Assembly (NCBI GenBank): GCA_963575745.1
Contig: CAUYUJ010014363.1
Coordinates: forward strand, 1-64,000
Direction: 5' to 3'
DNA from: Prorocentrum cordatum
Taxonomy: Eukaryota; Sar; Dinophyceae; Prorocentrales; Prorocentraceae
Length of the DNA: 64,000 bases
In this document: piece after piece, positions 29,711 to 39,616 of the stretch
Position numbering within the stretch: the first letter of the stretch is position 1
Layout of the letters: every line of letters begins with the position of its first letter
Notes under the pieces: generated by a model
Told to the model about the DNA's origin: nothing
Database searches by the model: none
The model's input: only the letters and a program-made list of their open reading frames with translations
Position numbers and translations under genes: made by a program

Positions 29711-29730
29711 CTCGAGCCAAAACGGCACGG
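29711..29730 (-). promoter_or_regulatory. relic dinoflagellate spliced leader
   Basis: On the minus strand CCGTGCCGTTTTGGCTCGAG aligns to the 21 conserved bases of the dinoflagellate spliced leader with 18 matches, two A-to-G changes and one missing base. It precedes the ATG at 29700 by 10 nt. Known biology: reinserted cDNAs keep partly decayed leaders. Here that is inferred. Confidence 0.55.
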
Positions 29731-29754
29731 GAGAGCCCGGGAGCGGGGCCGGGA

Positions 29755-30013
29755 GCCGAGACCTGGAGCGGGGCCGGGACCGGGGGCCCGGGGCCGGGAC
29801 CAGGACCGACACCGGGACCGGGACCGGGGACCGGGACCGGGACCGGGGCCGGGACCGGGACGGGCAGCCCGGGACCGGGACCAGGACCGACACCGGGACC
29901 GGGACCGGGACCGGGAGGGGACCGGGACCGGGACCGGGACCGGGACCGGGACGGGGACGGGAACCGGGACCGGGACCGGGACCGGGACCGGGACCGGGAC
30001 CGAGACCAGGTCC
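29755..30013. repeat. GGGACC hexamer minisatellite
   Basis: About 40 units of GGGACC with GGGGCC and GGGACGG variants. It translates as Gly/Pro- or Arg/Asp-rich strings on either strand. It separates the small basic protein from the SR-tailed protein. Confidence 0.95.
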
Positions 30014-30221
30014 CAGGACCCCTCCGCCTCCTCCTCTTGCTCGTCGCCCCCCTTCTCCCACCAAAAAGCCAACGACGACGACGACCGCGACGACGACGAC
30101 GACGTTTTCCTCAGCCGCCCAGTGCGAGCGCCTGGCCCCTCGCGCGCGCGCGCGCCGAGCCCGCGCCTCAGACCTCTTATGGCAACCCCGCTGCTGCGGA
30201 GGCCCCCGCAGCCGCGCGCCG

Positions 30222-32618
30222 TCAGCAGGAGTCGCTTGAGGGGCTGCGGCGCCGCTCCTGCAATGCCTCGAACGCGGGGCCGGGGGCGCCCTCCGGGCCC
30301 GCAGGAGGCGACGGCTTCCTGGGGAGGAGCTGCGCCGGCGGAGGCTGCAGCGGCTGCCTCGGGACGAGCCGCGCTGCCGGAGGGCGCGGCGTCTGCGACT
30401 GCCTGGCCAGGGGCCGCGCCGGCGGAGGCTGCAGCGGCTGGCTCGGGACGAGCCGCGCTACCGGAGGGTGCGGTGTCTCCTCCAGCGGGGGGGCCCCGCA
30501 GCGGCCTCCTCCACGCGGGGGAGCTGGCCATGGTGGTGGCATCATTGGCGGCATGCCCGGCTGGACTGTGTGGGGTGGGGGCACGAGCGGCGCGGGCAGG
30601 AGCCGCGCCCCCTCCTGTCGGTCGCCGCCCTCCACCCGCCCACTGCGTCCGGAGCGGCTGCGCCCCCTCTGCTCCTGCCCTCTGCGTCTGGAACGGCTGC
30701 GCCCCCGCTGCTGCGAGGGCACTGCCCTCTTTCGGTCTCTGCTCCTCTGCTCCCGCCCTCTGCGTCTGGAACGGCTGCGCCCCCGCTGCTGCGAGGGCTC
30801 CGTCCTCTTTGGGGTTATGCTCCTGCTCTCGCTATTCTTCTTCTTCTTCTTCTTATCCTTCTCCTTCTTCTCCTTCTTCTCCTTCCTCTCACCGCTGTCA
30901 GGTTTCCTCTTTTCGTCCTGGGGCGGCGCGGGGCTGCAGGCGTCGAGGGCGTCGCGCCCGTCGCCCTCAAGCTCCTCCTGGGCTCCGTGCGCCCCCGCTG
31001 CTGCGGAGGCTGCTGCTTCGGGTTCTGTCTCCGCCTCCTTTCCCCGCCGTTTTCCCCACCTGGCTTCCCACTTCCGATCCTTCTTCCTGCCCTCGGCGCC
31101 TTCGCCAGACTTCCTGTTCTTGGCTTCTATGAAAACGAAAAGTGCGTGGCAGTGTTCCGTGAGGCGGTTCGCCAACTGGGCCTTGAAGATCACCCTGCGT
31201 AAGTGCGGCCAGAAGTATGCCCCCTGCCCCTTGCGCCCCGCGTCCGTCAGCCTGACCCAGGTCGGACGCGCCGCCCAATCCAACTGGCGGTGCTGCAGCC
31301 TGTTCAGGAGCCCCCGCTGCTGCGGAGGCTGCGACGCCAGTTTCCCCCAGGACGGCAGTTCCGGCTGCTCGCTCGCAGGGCATTCGCGAACCTGAGCGGG
31401 GCCCAGAATCACGATGTAGTGCGGGTGCGTCACGTGACTCTGTGATTCCCCAAACCAGAAAGCCAAGCCGAGAACGCCTGTCCCAGACGCGCCGCAACTT
31501 CTGAGCAGCTCCGAAAGATCGCCCGCGTCTCCGTCGAAGATCCCGGCGAGAACACGCACTCGGTGCTGCAACGCCAGGCCCCGAAGCCCGTCGCGGAAGC
31601 CTTCGGGCCACGCGCTTCCAACGACGCTCGTCTGGCATCGGAAGAACACGCCCCCCACTGCTATGGAGAGCTTGCCTTCCTTTGCTTTCGGATTGTAGGC
31701 CCCCGCTGCCAGGGTCGCCGACCAGGCCTGAACCAGGAACTTCCCGTGGGAGTGCACGCCAAGCGCCTCGCACTGCTCGACGCGTTCGGGGGTCCAGAGG
31801 AGAGCCCCGACGCGCTCGTCCGCGACCGCGCCGTAGAAGCGACTCTGGCGGATCAGCGCGTCGAGATGTCGCTTCCGCTGGTCGCGCGCGATGTCCGCAG
31901 CAGGCTCGAACGAGACTAAGAGAACCCCTTCGCGCCTGGCCCTGGCAGCTGCGATCCAAGCCGGCAGGGCAGCGTCCGCGCGCAGGACGAGGGAAGCAAA
32001 AGCCAAGTTCACGCGCGCCTCTGTCTGCCCCTGCTGCACCTGGTCTGCCTCGTCGCACAGCAGCGGCACGAGAGGCTTCGAACGACTCGGGCCGCGGTTT
32101 TCCTCTGGGAAGTGCGGGCGGCCTTCCCCGCTGACAAGAGGCGGGGCCTCTTCGTCGGCGTTCGCGCCTTGGTGGACAGGAAGCGCTGGCGATCGCGCCT
32201 TGGTGGTCAGGCCGATAGGCTGTGTCTCGCGGGCCCCCGCTGCTGCGGGGGAGCTGTCGCGCCCGTGCGCCCGCAAGTCCCACAATTTGTCTGCTGCGGT
32301 AAGACCCTGCCGTTTTTGCCAATTATTCGTGCAGGGAGATCTCGGTCTCGGGTCCTCGGAGCGGGCGGCGTTCTGTCCAGGCTGGATTACCGCTGCGGCG
32401 GCGCCTGGCTCCACGCATGCCCCCGCGGCTGCGGAGGCCGCCTGCGGAGCCCGCGCCGGCGCCGACGCCTTGCTCTGCGTCGTGTTGGGCCCCGCCATTT
32501 TGAGTGCAAGGGCGTTGGCGGCGGCCGTCAACTTCCGCGCCTGCGCGATGTCGCCCTTGTCCATCATTTTCTGAGCAACCGCCAGGCCCCGCGAAATAGT
32601 TTCCTGGGCAGCGCTCAT
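30222..32618 (-). CDS. 798-residue protein with SR/Pro-rich tail, possible EEP-like core
   Basis: ATG 32618 (MSAAQETISRGLAVAQKMMDKGDIAQARKL) to TGA 30222. The N-terminus is helical and Ala-rich. The middle reads RFYGAVADERVGALLWTPERVE, KLSIAVGGVFFRCQTSVVG, VRVLAGIFDGDAGDLSELLR and THPHYIVILGP. The sequence VLAGIFDGD sits where EEP enzymes have a GDFN-type motif, so a diverged EEP domain is possible but weak. The C-terminal third has a KKKKK/KEKKEK run, an Arg-Ser region (RSRSRRRGREQRSR twice) and a Pro-rich repeat of RLVPRQPLQPPPA. The RS repeats are interleaved with PSQQRG encoded by palindromes at 30708 and 30779. An N-terminal extension to about 32790 (LKPPQQRGLPEEAPEAVPQ) joins only if one base is missing in a G run near 32630. 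Confidence 0.6.
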   Translation of the reverse strand: MSAAQETISRGLAVAQKMMDKGDIAQARKLTAAANALALKMAGPNTTQSKASAPARAPQAASAAAGACVEPGAAAAVIQPGQNAARSEDPRPRSPCTNNWQKRQGLTAADKLWDLRAHGRDSSPAAAGARETQPIGLTTKARSPALPVHQGANADEEAPPLVSGEGRPHFPEENRGPSRSKPLVPLLCDEADQVQQGQTEARVNLAFASLVLRADAALPAWIAAARARREGVLLVSFEPAADIARDQRKRHLDALIRQSRFYGAVADERVGALLWTPERVEQCEALGVHSHGKFLVQAWSATLAAGAYNPKAKEGKLSIAVGGVFFRCQTSVVGSAWPEGFRDGLRGLALQHRVRVLAGIFDGDAGDLSELLRSCGASGTGVLGLAFWFGESQSHVTHPHYIVILGPAQVRECPASEQPELPSWGKLASQPPQQRGLLNRLQHRQLDWAARPTWVRLTDAGRKGQGAYFWPHLRRVIFKAQLANRLTEHCHALFVFIEAKNRKSGEGAEGRKKDRKWEARWGKRRGKEAETEPEAAASAAAGAHGAQEELEGDGRDALDACSPAPPQDEKRKPDSGERKEKKEKKEKDKKKKKKNSESRSITPKRTEPSQQRGRSRSRRRGREQRSRDRKRAVPSQQRGRSRSRRRGQEQRGRSRSGRSGRVEGGDRQEGARLLPAPLVPPPHTVQPGMPPMMPPPWPAPPRGGGRCGAPPLEETPHPPVARLVPSQPLQPPPARPLARQSQTPRPPAARLVPRQPLQPPPAQLLPRKPSPPAGPEGAPGPAFEALQERRRSPSSDSC

Positions 32619-33039
32619 CGACGAGAGGAACGTCCCAAGGTCCGTTGCAGCCCCAACCCCGCTGCTGCGGAGGCTGGTGCTGAACCTGCCAGCCCCTGCG
32701 GAACTGCTTCAGGGGCCTCCTCTGGCAGCCCCCGCTGCTGCGGAGGCTTCAGCAGAGGCTCCAGCGCGGTTCCAGTCGCGCCTTGCTGCTTCATGCCCCG
32801 GGCCGCTCCCGTCGCGGAGGCGGGCGGGCGCGGAGGGAGATTCACTTTATCGCATTGCCATCCCTCCCTGCGCTCAAATGGCTTTTCCCCTTGCGCCAGT
32901 CTGCTGCTCCCACTTCTGAACTACCTCATCCCTTCTACCTCCCCCTCCGCCCTCCTCTTCCTGTTCAATCCTCCCTCCTCCCTCCGCCGTGCCCATTTCT
33001 CCTTACTCCCTTCTCTGCTCCTCCTCCGTGGGGCGTTTC

Positions 33040-33300
33040 ACGACAGCGACGACGACGACGACGACGAGGACGATGACCGCGACGGCGACAACGAGGACGA
33101 CGGCGACCACGACGACGACGACGAGGACGATGACCACGACGGCGACCAGCGACGACGACTAGCGACGACGACGACGACCGACGACGACGACGCCGACCAC
33201 GACGACGACGGCGACGACGACAACGAGCGACGACGACGACGACAATCGACGACGACGAGGAACGACGACGACGAACGAGGACGACGATTACGACGACGAG
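33040..33300. repeat. GAC trinucleotide tract
   Basis: About 260 bases of GAC/CGA triplets with interspersed GGC and CAC, between two minus-strand genes. Confidence 0.95.
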
Positions 33301-33303
33301 ATG

Positions 33304-33402
33304 ACGAAGGTTCGAAGATCGAACCTCGAAGTGCGAAGCTTCGAAGTTCATACTTCGGACTTCGAACTCCGAACTTCAAACTTCGAACTGCGAACTTCGA
33401 TG
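33304..33402. repeat. TTCGAA-rich short repeat
   Basis: About twelve partly overlapping copies of TTCGAA or GAACTTCGAA in 100 bases, giving many nested palindromes. No gene. 33403-33688 is GC-rich unique DNA without a supported gene. Confidence 0.85.
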
Positions 33403-33688
33403 GGGCGCCAGGGATGCAATGGGATGGAGGGAAAAATGGGGAGGAGAGAGCGAGGACGCGGGAGAGGAAGTTGGAGGATAACGAACAGGCGTGGAGCGAC
33501 GAGGAACGGGCGGCGAGGAGCCGACGTTGAGGGCGGCGGGATGGGGGGACAGGGAGGAGAGGGGCGACTTCAGAACGAAGATCGCGCAACGGCGCCTGCG
33601 CGCGCGCCTCCGATCTCGCAGGCCGACGCGCGCGCCCCTGCCGAAATGCAACGCGCCCTTCATTCGAGCCCCGCTGCTGCGGAGCCAC

Positions 33689-34881
33689 CTAATCCACAAC
33701 CAAATCGTCTGGGGAGCTGTTCGGTCCCCAAACTACTGGTTTGCCAGACGCTGCTGCGGGCGCCGAGGGCCCGGTGCTGGACGCCGCGGCCCCGCTGATG
33801 CGGGGCCCCTGAGAAGGCGTCGGCCCCCCCTTCTCTCTGGCGGCGTCGAACTTGACCTTGCGCTCCACACCGAGGTCCTTGTACCGGCGATGTGTTCCTG
33901 ACCCGTCGCTCCCGCCCAAACCCGCGGCTGGTGGCCTCGCCGTGTCCGCGCGGGGCATGAGGGGCAGAGCTTCGACCTTCCTGTCGCCCCAGTGCGGGTG
34001 CAAGCGGACGCCTGTCCCGTCGTCGCGGTGCAACACGAAATCCCACATCGGCAGCTTCACTTTCACCCGCTGCCCCGCGAACTGTCGCGCGCGCACAATA
34101 CTCTGGCGCATGTGGTCGTAGCTGTTTGGCCGGACTTCGAGGGAACAGCCGATCAGAGCCCCGCTGCTGCGGGCCCCCCCCCCACGACCTCCCTGATATC
34201 TTCCTCCCTGAGCGTCGCCACCATCTCTTGCCACCGCCAAGGGACTTCCTCGTCGCTTCTGAAACCAAAGCTCGTTCTCGCACCGTGGTCGCAAACAGCG
34301 ACCATGGTGGGCTCCGCATTGTCAAACCACTTGGCTTCTGACTCGAACGGGGCAGTTGGGTCTTCTTTCACGTGGCGCCACCATTTCAACGCTTGGTTGT
34401 GTTGCTTAAACGAAGTGCCGAGCCTCTCTTCATAACTCAAAAAATAATTGACATCAAACTTCTCAAAATCCTGGGGCCCGCGCGCCGCCGCCGCTGCGGT
34501 GGCGCGGGGCTCCTGCGCCGCAGGCGCGGCTCGGGATCCCGACCCCTCTCCTGAAACTGTGCCCCCAGGTTCTGGTGAGTTTCGGAGGGCAGCCCTCACG
34601 AAATTATCGAATTCGGGCATGCCGAGACCAGGGGCGCGGGAGCTCACGACGCCAAGCGCGGCGAAGCGAGACGGCCGTTGAGGCGCGACCGCCGCCGCTG
34701 CTGCGGCGGCAGGGCCATCGCGCCATTTGGCGTCCTCCGTTGGCGTGTTCCCGTCTTGTCGCCACTCTCTCCAACCCCACGCTGACCAATCATGGCCGTC
34801 CTCCCAGCCACGCCAGCCGCTGCTGCGGCTATCCCACCATCCTCCCGCGCCACCCCATGTGTATCCGCCTGCATCGCCCAT
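33689..34881 (-). pseudogene. Trp/Gly-rich N-terminus protein, frameshift at a G10 run
   Basis: ATG 34881 begins MGDAGGYTWGGAGGWW, followed by a Trp-rich segment (DWSAWGWREWRQDG). A conserved-looking region follows: PEFDNFVRAALRNSPEPGG, FEKFDVNYFLSYEERLGTSF, HNQALKWWRHVKEDPTAPFE and VPWRWQEMVATLREEDIREV. At the run of ten G (plus-strand C, 34174-34183) the frame must shift. The new frame reads ALIGCSLEVRPNSYDHMRQS, QRVKVKLPMWDFVLHRDDG, RLHPHWGDRKVEALPLMPRA and VERKVKFDAAREKG, ending TAG at 33689. Both halves are non-repetitive and protein-like. The break coincides with a palindrome plus homopolymer, so a sequencing or slippage indel is likely. No family can be named. It would be the most upstream gene of the minus-strand cluster. 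Confidence 0.55.
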
Positions 34882-35299
34882 TGCAAGACGATGGCGCAGG
34901 CGCGCGTTAGGCCGCGACGGGCCCGGCTGCACCGTTGCTCGCGGGCGATCCCACGGGCGCGGGATGGTTTGAGCATAGCGGCGAGGGACGACGCGATGTG
35001 ATTGGACGGCAGAGAGGTTGAAAGGAAGGGGGGTTGGAAACGGAAGAACGAAGTGGACGAAGAGCGGAAGTCGAACCAGAGGGGGGAGAAAAGGGCGGAA
35101 GAGAATGAGGACATGCAGACGAAGGAGAGTGACGAGGTAGATGGCGGGGCAGAACGGCAACGGAGGATAATGTGGTGGAAATTGTGAAAAGGACGCATGG
35201 AAAAACACGACGAGGATCACAGACGCAAAGATGATGAGCGCAGTGGTAGCATGACATATCCGAAATCAAGAAGCAGGATGAGGAGGAACGGGATGACGA

Positions 35300-35385
35300 G
35301 CAACTCTGTCACAGAGGGCCTCCAAACGCACCCCCTCTGTCACAGAGGGCCTCCAAACGCACCCCCTCTGTCACAGAGGGGCAAA
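35300..35385. repeat. 31-bp tandem repeat with CTCTG-TCA-CAGAG hairpins
   Basis: CTCTGTCACAGAG begins at 35304, 35335 and 35366, separated by GGCCTCCAAACGCACCCC. It lies beyond the upstream end of the minus-strand cluster. 34900-35300 has no supported gene. Confidence 0.9.
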
Positions 35386-35538
35386 ATGATCACTTTACTG
35401 CGGCTTCTGGATTACGAGGCATCGACACCGCCACTCCTAAGGGCCTCGCCCAGGGGGTGCGTCCAGCGGTGGCGACCCCGTGGCGACGCAGGCCTCCCAA
35501 GAGAGAAGCGAGCGCGAGGCCAGGGCAGCGGCATCAGC

Positions 35539-35539
<1 letters not shown>

Positions 35540-35571
<32 letters not shown>
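35540..35571. repeat. CT dinucleotide run
   Basis: About 15 CT units, the complement of the AG tracts at 18195 and 28674. Confidence 0.95.
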
Positions 35572-35576
<5 letters not shown>

Positions 35577-35593
35577 CGACCCGTCGCTGATCC

Positions 35594-35835
35594 ACGGTTG
35601 AGCAGGGACCGGCCGTCCCGGCATTCCTGTAGTCCTACCACGACATGCTCTTAGAACCCCACGATGTTCCAAGTGCAAAAACAGTGTTATCCGAACATAA
35701 ACCCCATGTGATAGAACAAGACAGACTCCGCCAGAAATGTTCTAAGAACAGTTTGTGGAAACCACAGAGAAGGTCCTAGAGCATGGTTTGGCAGGGCCCT
35801 AGGCGAGCCAGCACGCCTCGCCACTGCTTGACACG
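35594..35835. mobile_element. MITE family M2, copy 2
   Basis: Element 35597-35832 (236 bp) starts GTTGAGCAGGG and ends CACTGCTTGAC, bracketed by ACG on both sides (35594-35596, 35833-35835). The interior matches copy 1, including ACTCCGCCAGAA-TGTTCT. Confidence 0.8.
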
Positions 35836-35850
35836 TGCCTTAGTCCATGC

Positions 35851-36078
35851 TCAGGCTTCCTCGCCCGTGGCACTGCCCGAGGAATCCGCCCCCCCCCGCA
35901 GCGCCCGGCCGCTCCGCCCGGGCGCCTGCTGCGCGGGCGCCGCGGCCTCCGCGGGGGCGGCCGCCTGCTGCGCCGGCGCCGCCTGCTGCGCGCTCGCCAC
36001 CAGGCCAGTGGCCTTCAGGTACGGGTTCTCCCCGCTCTGAGGCCTCTCGTCGGCAGGTGCTGGCGTTGTGGATGCCAT
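35851..36078 (-). CDS. small Ala-rich protein, possible multicopy family
   Basis: 75 codons, ATG 36078 to TGA 35851. It begins MASTTPAPADERPQSGENPY, then LKATGLVASAQ, followed by an Ala/Gln/Pro-rich tail. Its start codon sits at the edge of a 175-bp repeat (36069-36246) that lies upstream in the minus direction. The second copy of that repeat at 39617 also ends in a minus-strand ATG-GCATCCACA. Short peptides like NPYLKATGLVA recur near 4600 (NSYLKDIGLAEA) and 42290 (PTYLNGIDFGAA) on the same strand. Weak evidence for a gene; no known family. Confidence 0.3.
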   Translation of the reverse strand: MASTTPAPADERPQSGENPYLKATGLVASAQQAAPAQQAAAPAEAAAPAQQAPGRSGRALRGGADSSGSATGEEA

Positions 36079-36246
36079 GGCGATGGACACTCTAACAATC
36101 CTATCAGTGAATTCAATGATGTGTTAAAAACGTGTAAAGCCTGCTCAAACAATGTTTCAAGCATGTTTTTACATGTTTAAAACATGTTTGAAACATGTCT
36201 GATACGTCTGGAAGTTGTTTGGCAACGTGCTTCCTCTCCATTAATC
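36069..36246. repeat. dispersed repeat R3, copy 1
   Basis: About 175 bp from TGTGGATGCCATGGCGATGG through repeated ACATGTTTGAAACATG-type palindromes to CCTCTCCATTAATCG. A second copy is at 39617-39788. Confidence 0.85.
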
Positions 36247-36279
36247 GCCTTCCACAGTGCTAGCGGCGCAGGGCAGCGC

Positions 36280-36545
36280 CCCGCAATCGCCGTCGTCGCC
36301 GTGGTTGTCGCTGATCTGACGTCAGTCGTCAGCGTCGACGGCGGAAAGAGCCAGGCGCCGCCACTGTCGTCGCCGGCGGCGGAGCCGACGGACCACGTCG
36401 TCGTCTCCGGCATCGTCGCTGCTGCTTTGACCGCAGTCGTCGCCGCCGTCGTCGTCACCACAAGTGTCGTCGTCGTCGTCGTCGTCGTCGTCCCCTTCAA
36501 CCACTGTTAACCTCATAGCCGCTGGACCGCGTTGTCGTCGTCGCA
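36280..36545. repeat. GTC-rich tract
   Basis: Degenerate GTC/CGT triplets becoming a pure GTC run at 36465-36495. A further GTC-rich patch is at 36735-36890. No gene in 36250-36900. Confidence 0.85.
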
Positions 36546-36897
36546 GCCGCCGTCAGTCGTCACCATCCCCGTCCCCATAACGTTTCCTCCTATTCCTTCA
36601 GGGTGCCCTCTCCCTGGGGCCTCTGAGGATCTAGAGGGGATGAAGAATGGCAGAGGAAAGAACGGATGATGAAGGATAAAAGAATCGGGAAACAGAACAT
36701 CAAAGATCCTCCGCTCACTGGGCGGCAAGAACCGTTAGTCCGATGGTTGTCGCCGCAGCAGTCGTCGCCATAGTCATCCTGCTCGTCGGAGCCGTCGTAG
36801 CTGTCGCTGTCGACGTCGACCTTACCTTCGACGTCGCAATCAGGGTCGCAATTGCCGTCGACGTGGCCGTCGTGTCCACTGTCATCGCCGTCGTTTT

Positions 36898-37445
36898 CTT
36901 ACTCCTCCTCCTCCTCCTCCTTCTCCTCTTCCGCCTCCTCTACCCTTGCCTCTTCATCCTCCCCTCCTCCGCCTCCTATTCAGCCTTCACCCTTCTTATC
37001 ATTCAGAGATTGTGTTCTTTACTAGGCCTTTCATTATCCTGGTTCCCCTCCTTGTGCCTCTTCATTATCAACCCCCTGCTGCGGTTCTCCCCCATCCTAG
37101 TCAGACTCCTCTCGCCATCTCCTCCTGGTCAGACTCCTCTCCCATTCGGATCCTTCTTCCTTCTCCCACTGGTCCTCCAGCTCCCCTCGTTATCCTCTCT
37201 CTTCGGCTCCTCATGCTGCACCTCCACCTTATCCTACGTCACCTTTCCTGACTCGGCAGAAGAAGCCGGATGCCAAAAAGTAATCAGTTTCCACCCTCTT
37301 CCCTCTTCCCCCGTTTCCTCTTCCTCCTCCTCCTCCTGTTCCTCGTCCTCCGCCTCCTCCTCATCCTCCTCCTTCTCCTCCTCCTCCTGCTCCTCCTCGT
37401 CCTCCTTCTCCTCCTCCTCCTCCTCCTCCTCCTCCTCCTCTTTCA
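36898..37445. repeat. CTC/TCC-rich low-complexity block
   Basis: Pyrimidine-rich DNA with a long CTC run at 37315-37445. 37446-38010 is unique DNA with no supported gene. Confidence 0.85.
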
Positions 37446-38015
37446 TCCAGGGCAATATGATGGAATGTGTTGTACTCTCCAAACACACTCGGAAAATTAC
37501 CCTGTCACGTACCCAACCCACTTGCATCAAGTGACAAGAGGAATTGGCCCAAACTTGCCAAGACAATGACGGTGCAGGCGCCGTTACATGTTGTGCCAGC
37601 TACGTGGGATGCGCTCACGTGGCAAGATTCACAGGACTACAACAGAAGGGCGAGGAGCGAGGGCCCAGGCGTGAGGAAGACATGGGGGCGGGAATGAAGG
37701 GCAGGAAAAGGACCCGCGGGGGGCCGACCAGTCAGCGCGGCAGCAGCAGAGGGAATGTGGCAGGGGGCCGAGGACAACGACAAAAATGACGGGAGGAAAC
37801 CGAAGAGTGTTGCTATTGTCGGTGCTACGCTTGAAATGCAGCGCTGCCTGCGCCATGTCGCCGCGGCGCTCGACTCAATGATGAAGCCTGCTCTTAGTTA
37901 GTGCAAGAAGCGAGCGCGGCCGAGCTCGCCCCGCCAGCTTCACTGTTTCCTTCCTGAACCTCTAGGTGCGGGAGCTAAACGCTCGAAGGCGCGCCGCCAG
38001 GTCTGCAGGCGGCTC

Positions 38016-38430
38016 GCGACAGCCCCCCGCTGGACACCCGAGTAGCCCTCCGAAGTGGTGACGGTTTCGCAGATCGCAGCCCCCCAGGGATGACGAGGTC
38101 TAGTCTGAGTCTCGGTGGTGCCTCGCTCCGCCGAATCCCCCCAGCGGCCCTCGAAAGTGGCTAAAGTCTCGCATAGCGCAACCTCCCAGGGATGGCGAGG
38201 TCAAATCTGAGTCTGGGTGGTGCCTCACTCCGCTGAAACCCCGAACAGGCCTCGAAAGTGGTGACAAATTCGCAGATCGCAGCCCCACGGCGAGTTCTAA
38301 TCTGAATCTGGGTGGTGCCTCACTCCGCTGACCCCCCAGAAGCCCTCGAAAGTTGCAACAGTTTCGCAGATCGAGGCCCCCGAGGGATGGCAAGGCCTAA
38401 TCTGAGTCTGGGTGGTGCCCCACATTTCCC
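38016..38430. repeat. about 100-bp tandem repeat, four copies
   Basis: Blocks ending TCTGAGTCTGGGTGGTGCC recur at about 38102, 38204, 38297 and 38399 (spacing 102, 93, 102). Each contains CCCTCGAAAGTGG and TCGCAGATCGCA variants. Confidence 0.9.
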
Positions 38431-38544
38431 CGAGATCGGTGCATTCCAGACGGCGTCCAAACACACCCTGGATCTCTCCCGGGGTGGCCTCGGACCAGAA
38501 ATTCGAGATGAAGCCAGCCGTAGTGACGAGGGAGGGGCACCTTC

Positions 38545-38690
38545 ACAGACAAGCGACGCCCTGCTTTTGTGAGTGCGGGGTTCCCGGAGGCTCCCACCAA
38601 CTCCCCCGGGACCGGTGTTTCGTTCCGAGTCCTTTTTTGACAATCCCGAGGCCCGGTGAGGCCCCCCCGGCTGGCCATCGCTCGGACGTC
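38545..38690 (+). repeat. arm of the long-TIR family R4, diverged copy
   Basis: GGGACCGGTGTTTCG followed by GACAATCCCGAGGCCCGG resembles the arms of the element at 58641-59413. 38691-39040 has no supported gene. Confidence 0.5.
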
Positions 38691-39047
38691 CATTCCCTGC
38701 CTTGTTTTCGGTTCCGTGCGTGGCTTTTCCGCCAAATGATCAAGGATGCTCCTCGATGGTCCTCGCCGAGAAAAATATGCACACGTCCGAGCGATGCCAG
38801 GCCCGAGGCCGGATTTGGCCAAGAGCCTCCCGTCCTGTCGCTCGCTGTGCGGCGCGAGCGTGCCTCCCCGTCGCCGCGACCCTCCACGACGGCGCCGCCG
38901 ACGCGAGAGGCGCCGCGGATGCCGCGGGGCAGCCCTTATAAGGGCTCCCCCGGGAGCGCCCCCGATCCACGAGGCGCCCGCGGACGGGAAACGCCCCGGG
39001 AGACCGCGGAGCTCCAGAACAACACCAGAGAATCGGGGGCGCGCAAG

Positions 39048-39378
39048 CATGGATTAGCGTTATCCCGGGCCTGGCCCCCCACAGGGGGATTTTGGACGAA
39101 AAAAGAACATGCTTAACAGATGCTCCAAACCAGTCTCGAATTGTCACAAAACATCGTCCCCTGATTATTTTTCTTCGCTATGTTTGACTATTCCCCCTGT
39201 AGAGGGACAGGCCCGACTTACGATTAGCGATCCATGGATGTGGCGCGGTCGCCCGATCCACGGATCGGGGGAGGTGCCCTCCCGAAAGATGCGGCCGGTG
39301 CCGCCTCGCTCGGCGGCGGAGATCGCGATTCCCCGTGGAACCGGGGCTCGTCGCTCATCCACGCCCCCTTCATCCATG
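39048..39378. repeat. dispersed repeat R1, copy interrupted by MITE M1-C
   Basis: R1 sequence (compare 978-1141) is split after CATGGATTAGCG by the M1 element at 39060-39221 and resumes GATTAGCGATCCATGGATG. Removing the insert and one GATTAGCG restores the uninterrupted arrangement. Confidence 0.9.
39052..39229. mobile_element. MITE family M1, copy C
   Basis: Element 39060-39221 (162 bp) with ends TTATCCCGGGC and GCCCGACTTAC. It is flanked by an exact GATTAGCG duplication (39052-39059, 39222-39229). The interior shares CATCGTCCCCTGATTATTTT and TTCCCCCTGTAGAGGGAC with other copies. Confidence 0.9.
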
Positions 39379-39447
39379 TCTGCGATCGCCTCGGAAAAAA
39401 ACATTCGAAAACCTGCGGAAACCTGCGCCCCTCCCCTCTCCCTGGGC

Positions 39448-39605
39448 TTCGGTCGGACATGTCCTCCTGCAGGCGGACTGCGGAAGACAAATCAAAAGAG
39501 TCAGACAACATGCAAAGAGAGCCGAAAAGATCAGAACAGCCGTCCCCCGATAATTGTTTTACTAGATTTGAAGATTCCTCCTGTAGAGGGGCACGCCCGA
39601 CTTAA
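39448..39605. mobile_element. MITE family M1, copy D
   Basis: About 158 bp ending GAGGGGCACGCCCGACTTAA. The left end TTCGGTCGGAC is diverged. Flanks CCCTGGGC and CCCTAAAC share 5 of 8 bases, so this looks like an older insertion. Confidence 0.65.
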
Positions 39606-39616
39606 CCCTAAACTTG

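Noticed and set aside
32488-32510. GCCATTTTGAGTGCAAGG as a third spliced-leader relic
   Set aside because: Only the GCCATTTTG part matches, it is on the non-coding strand, and it lies within the body of the 798-residue frame.
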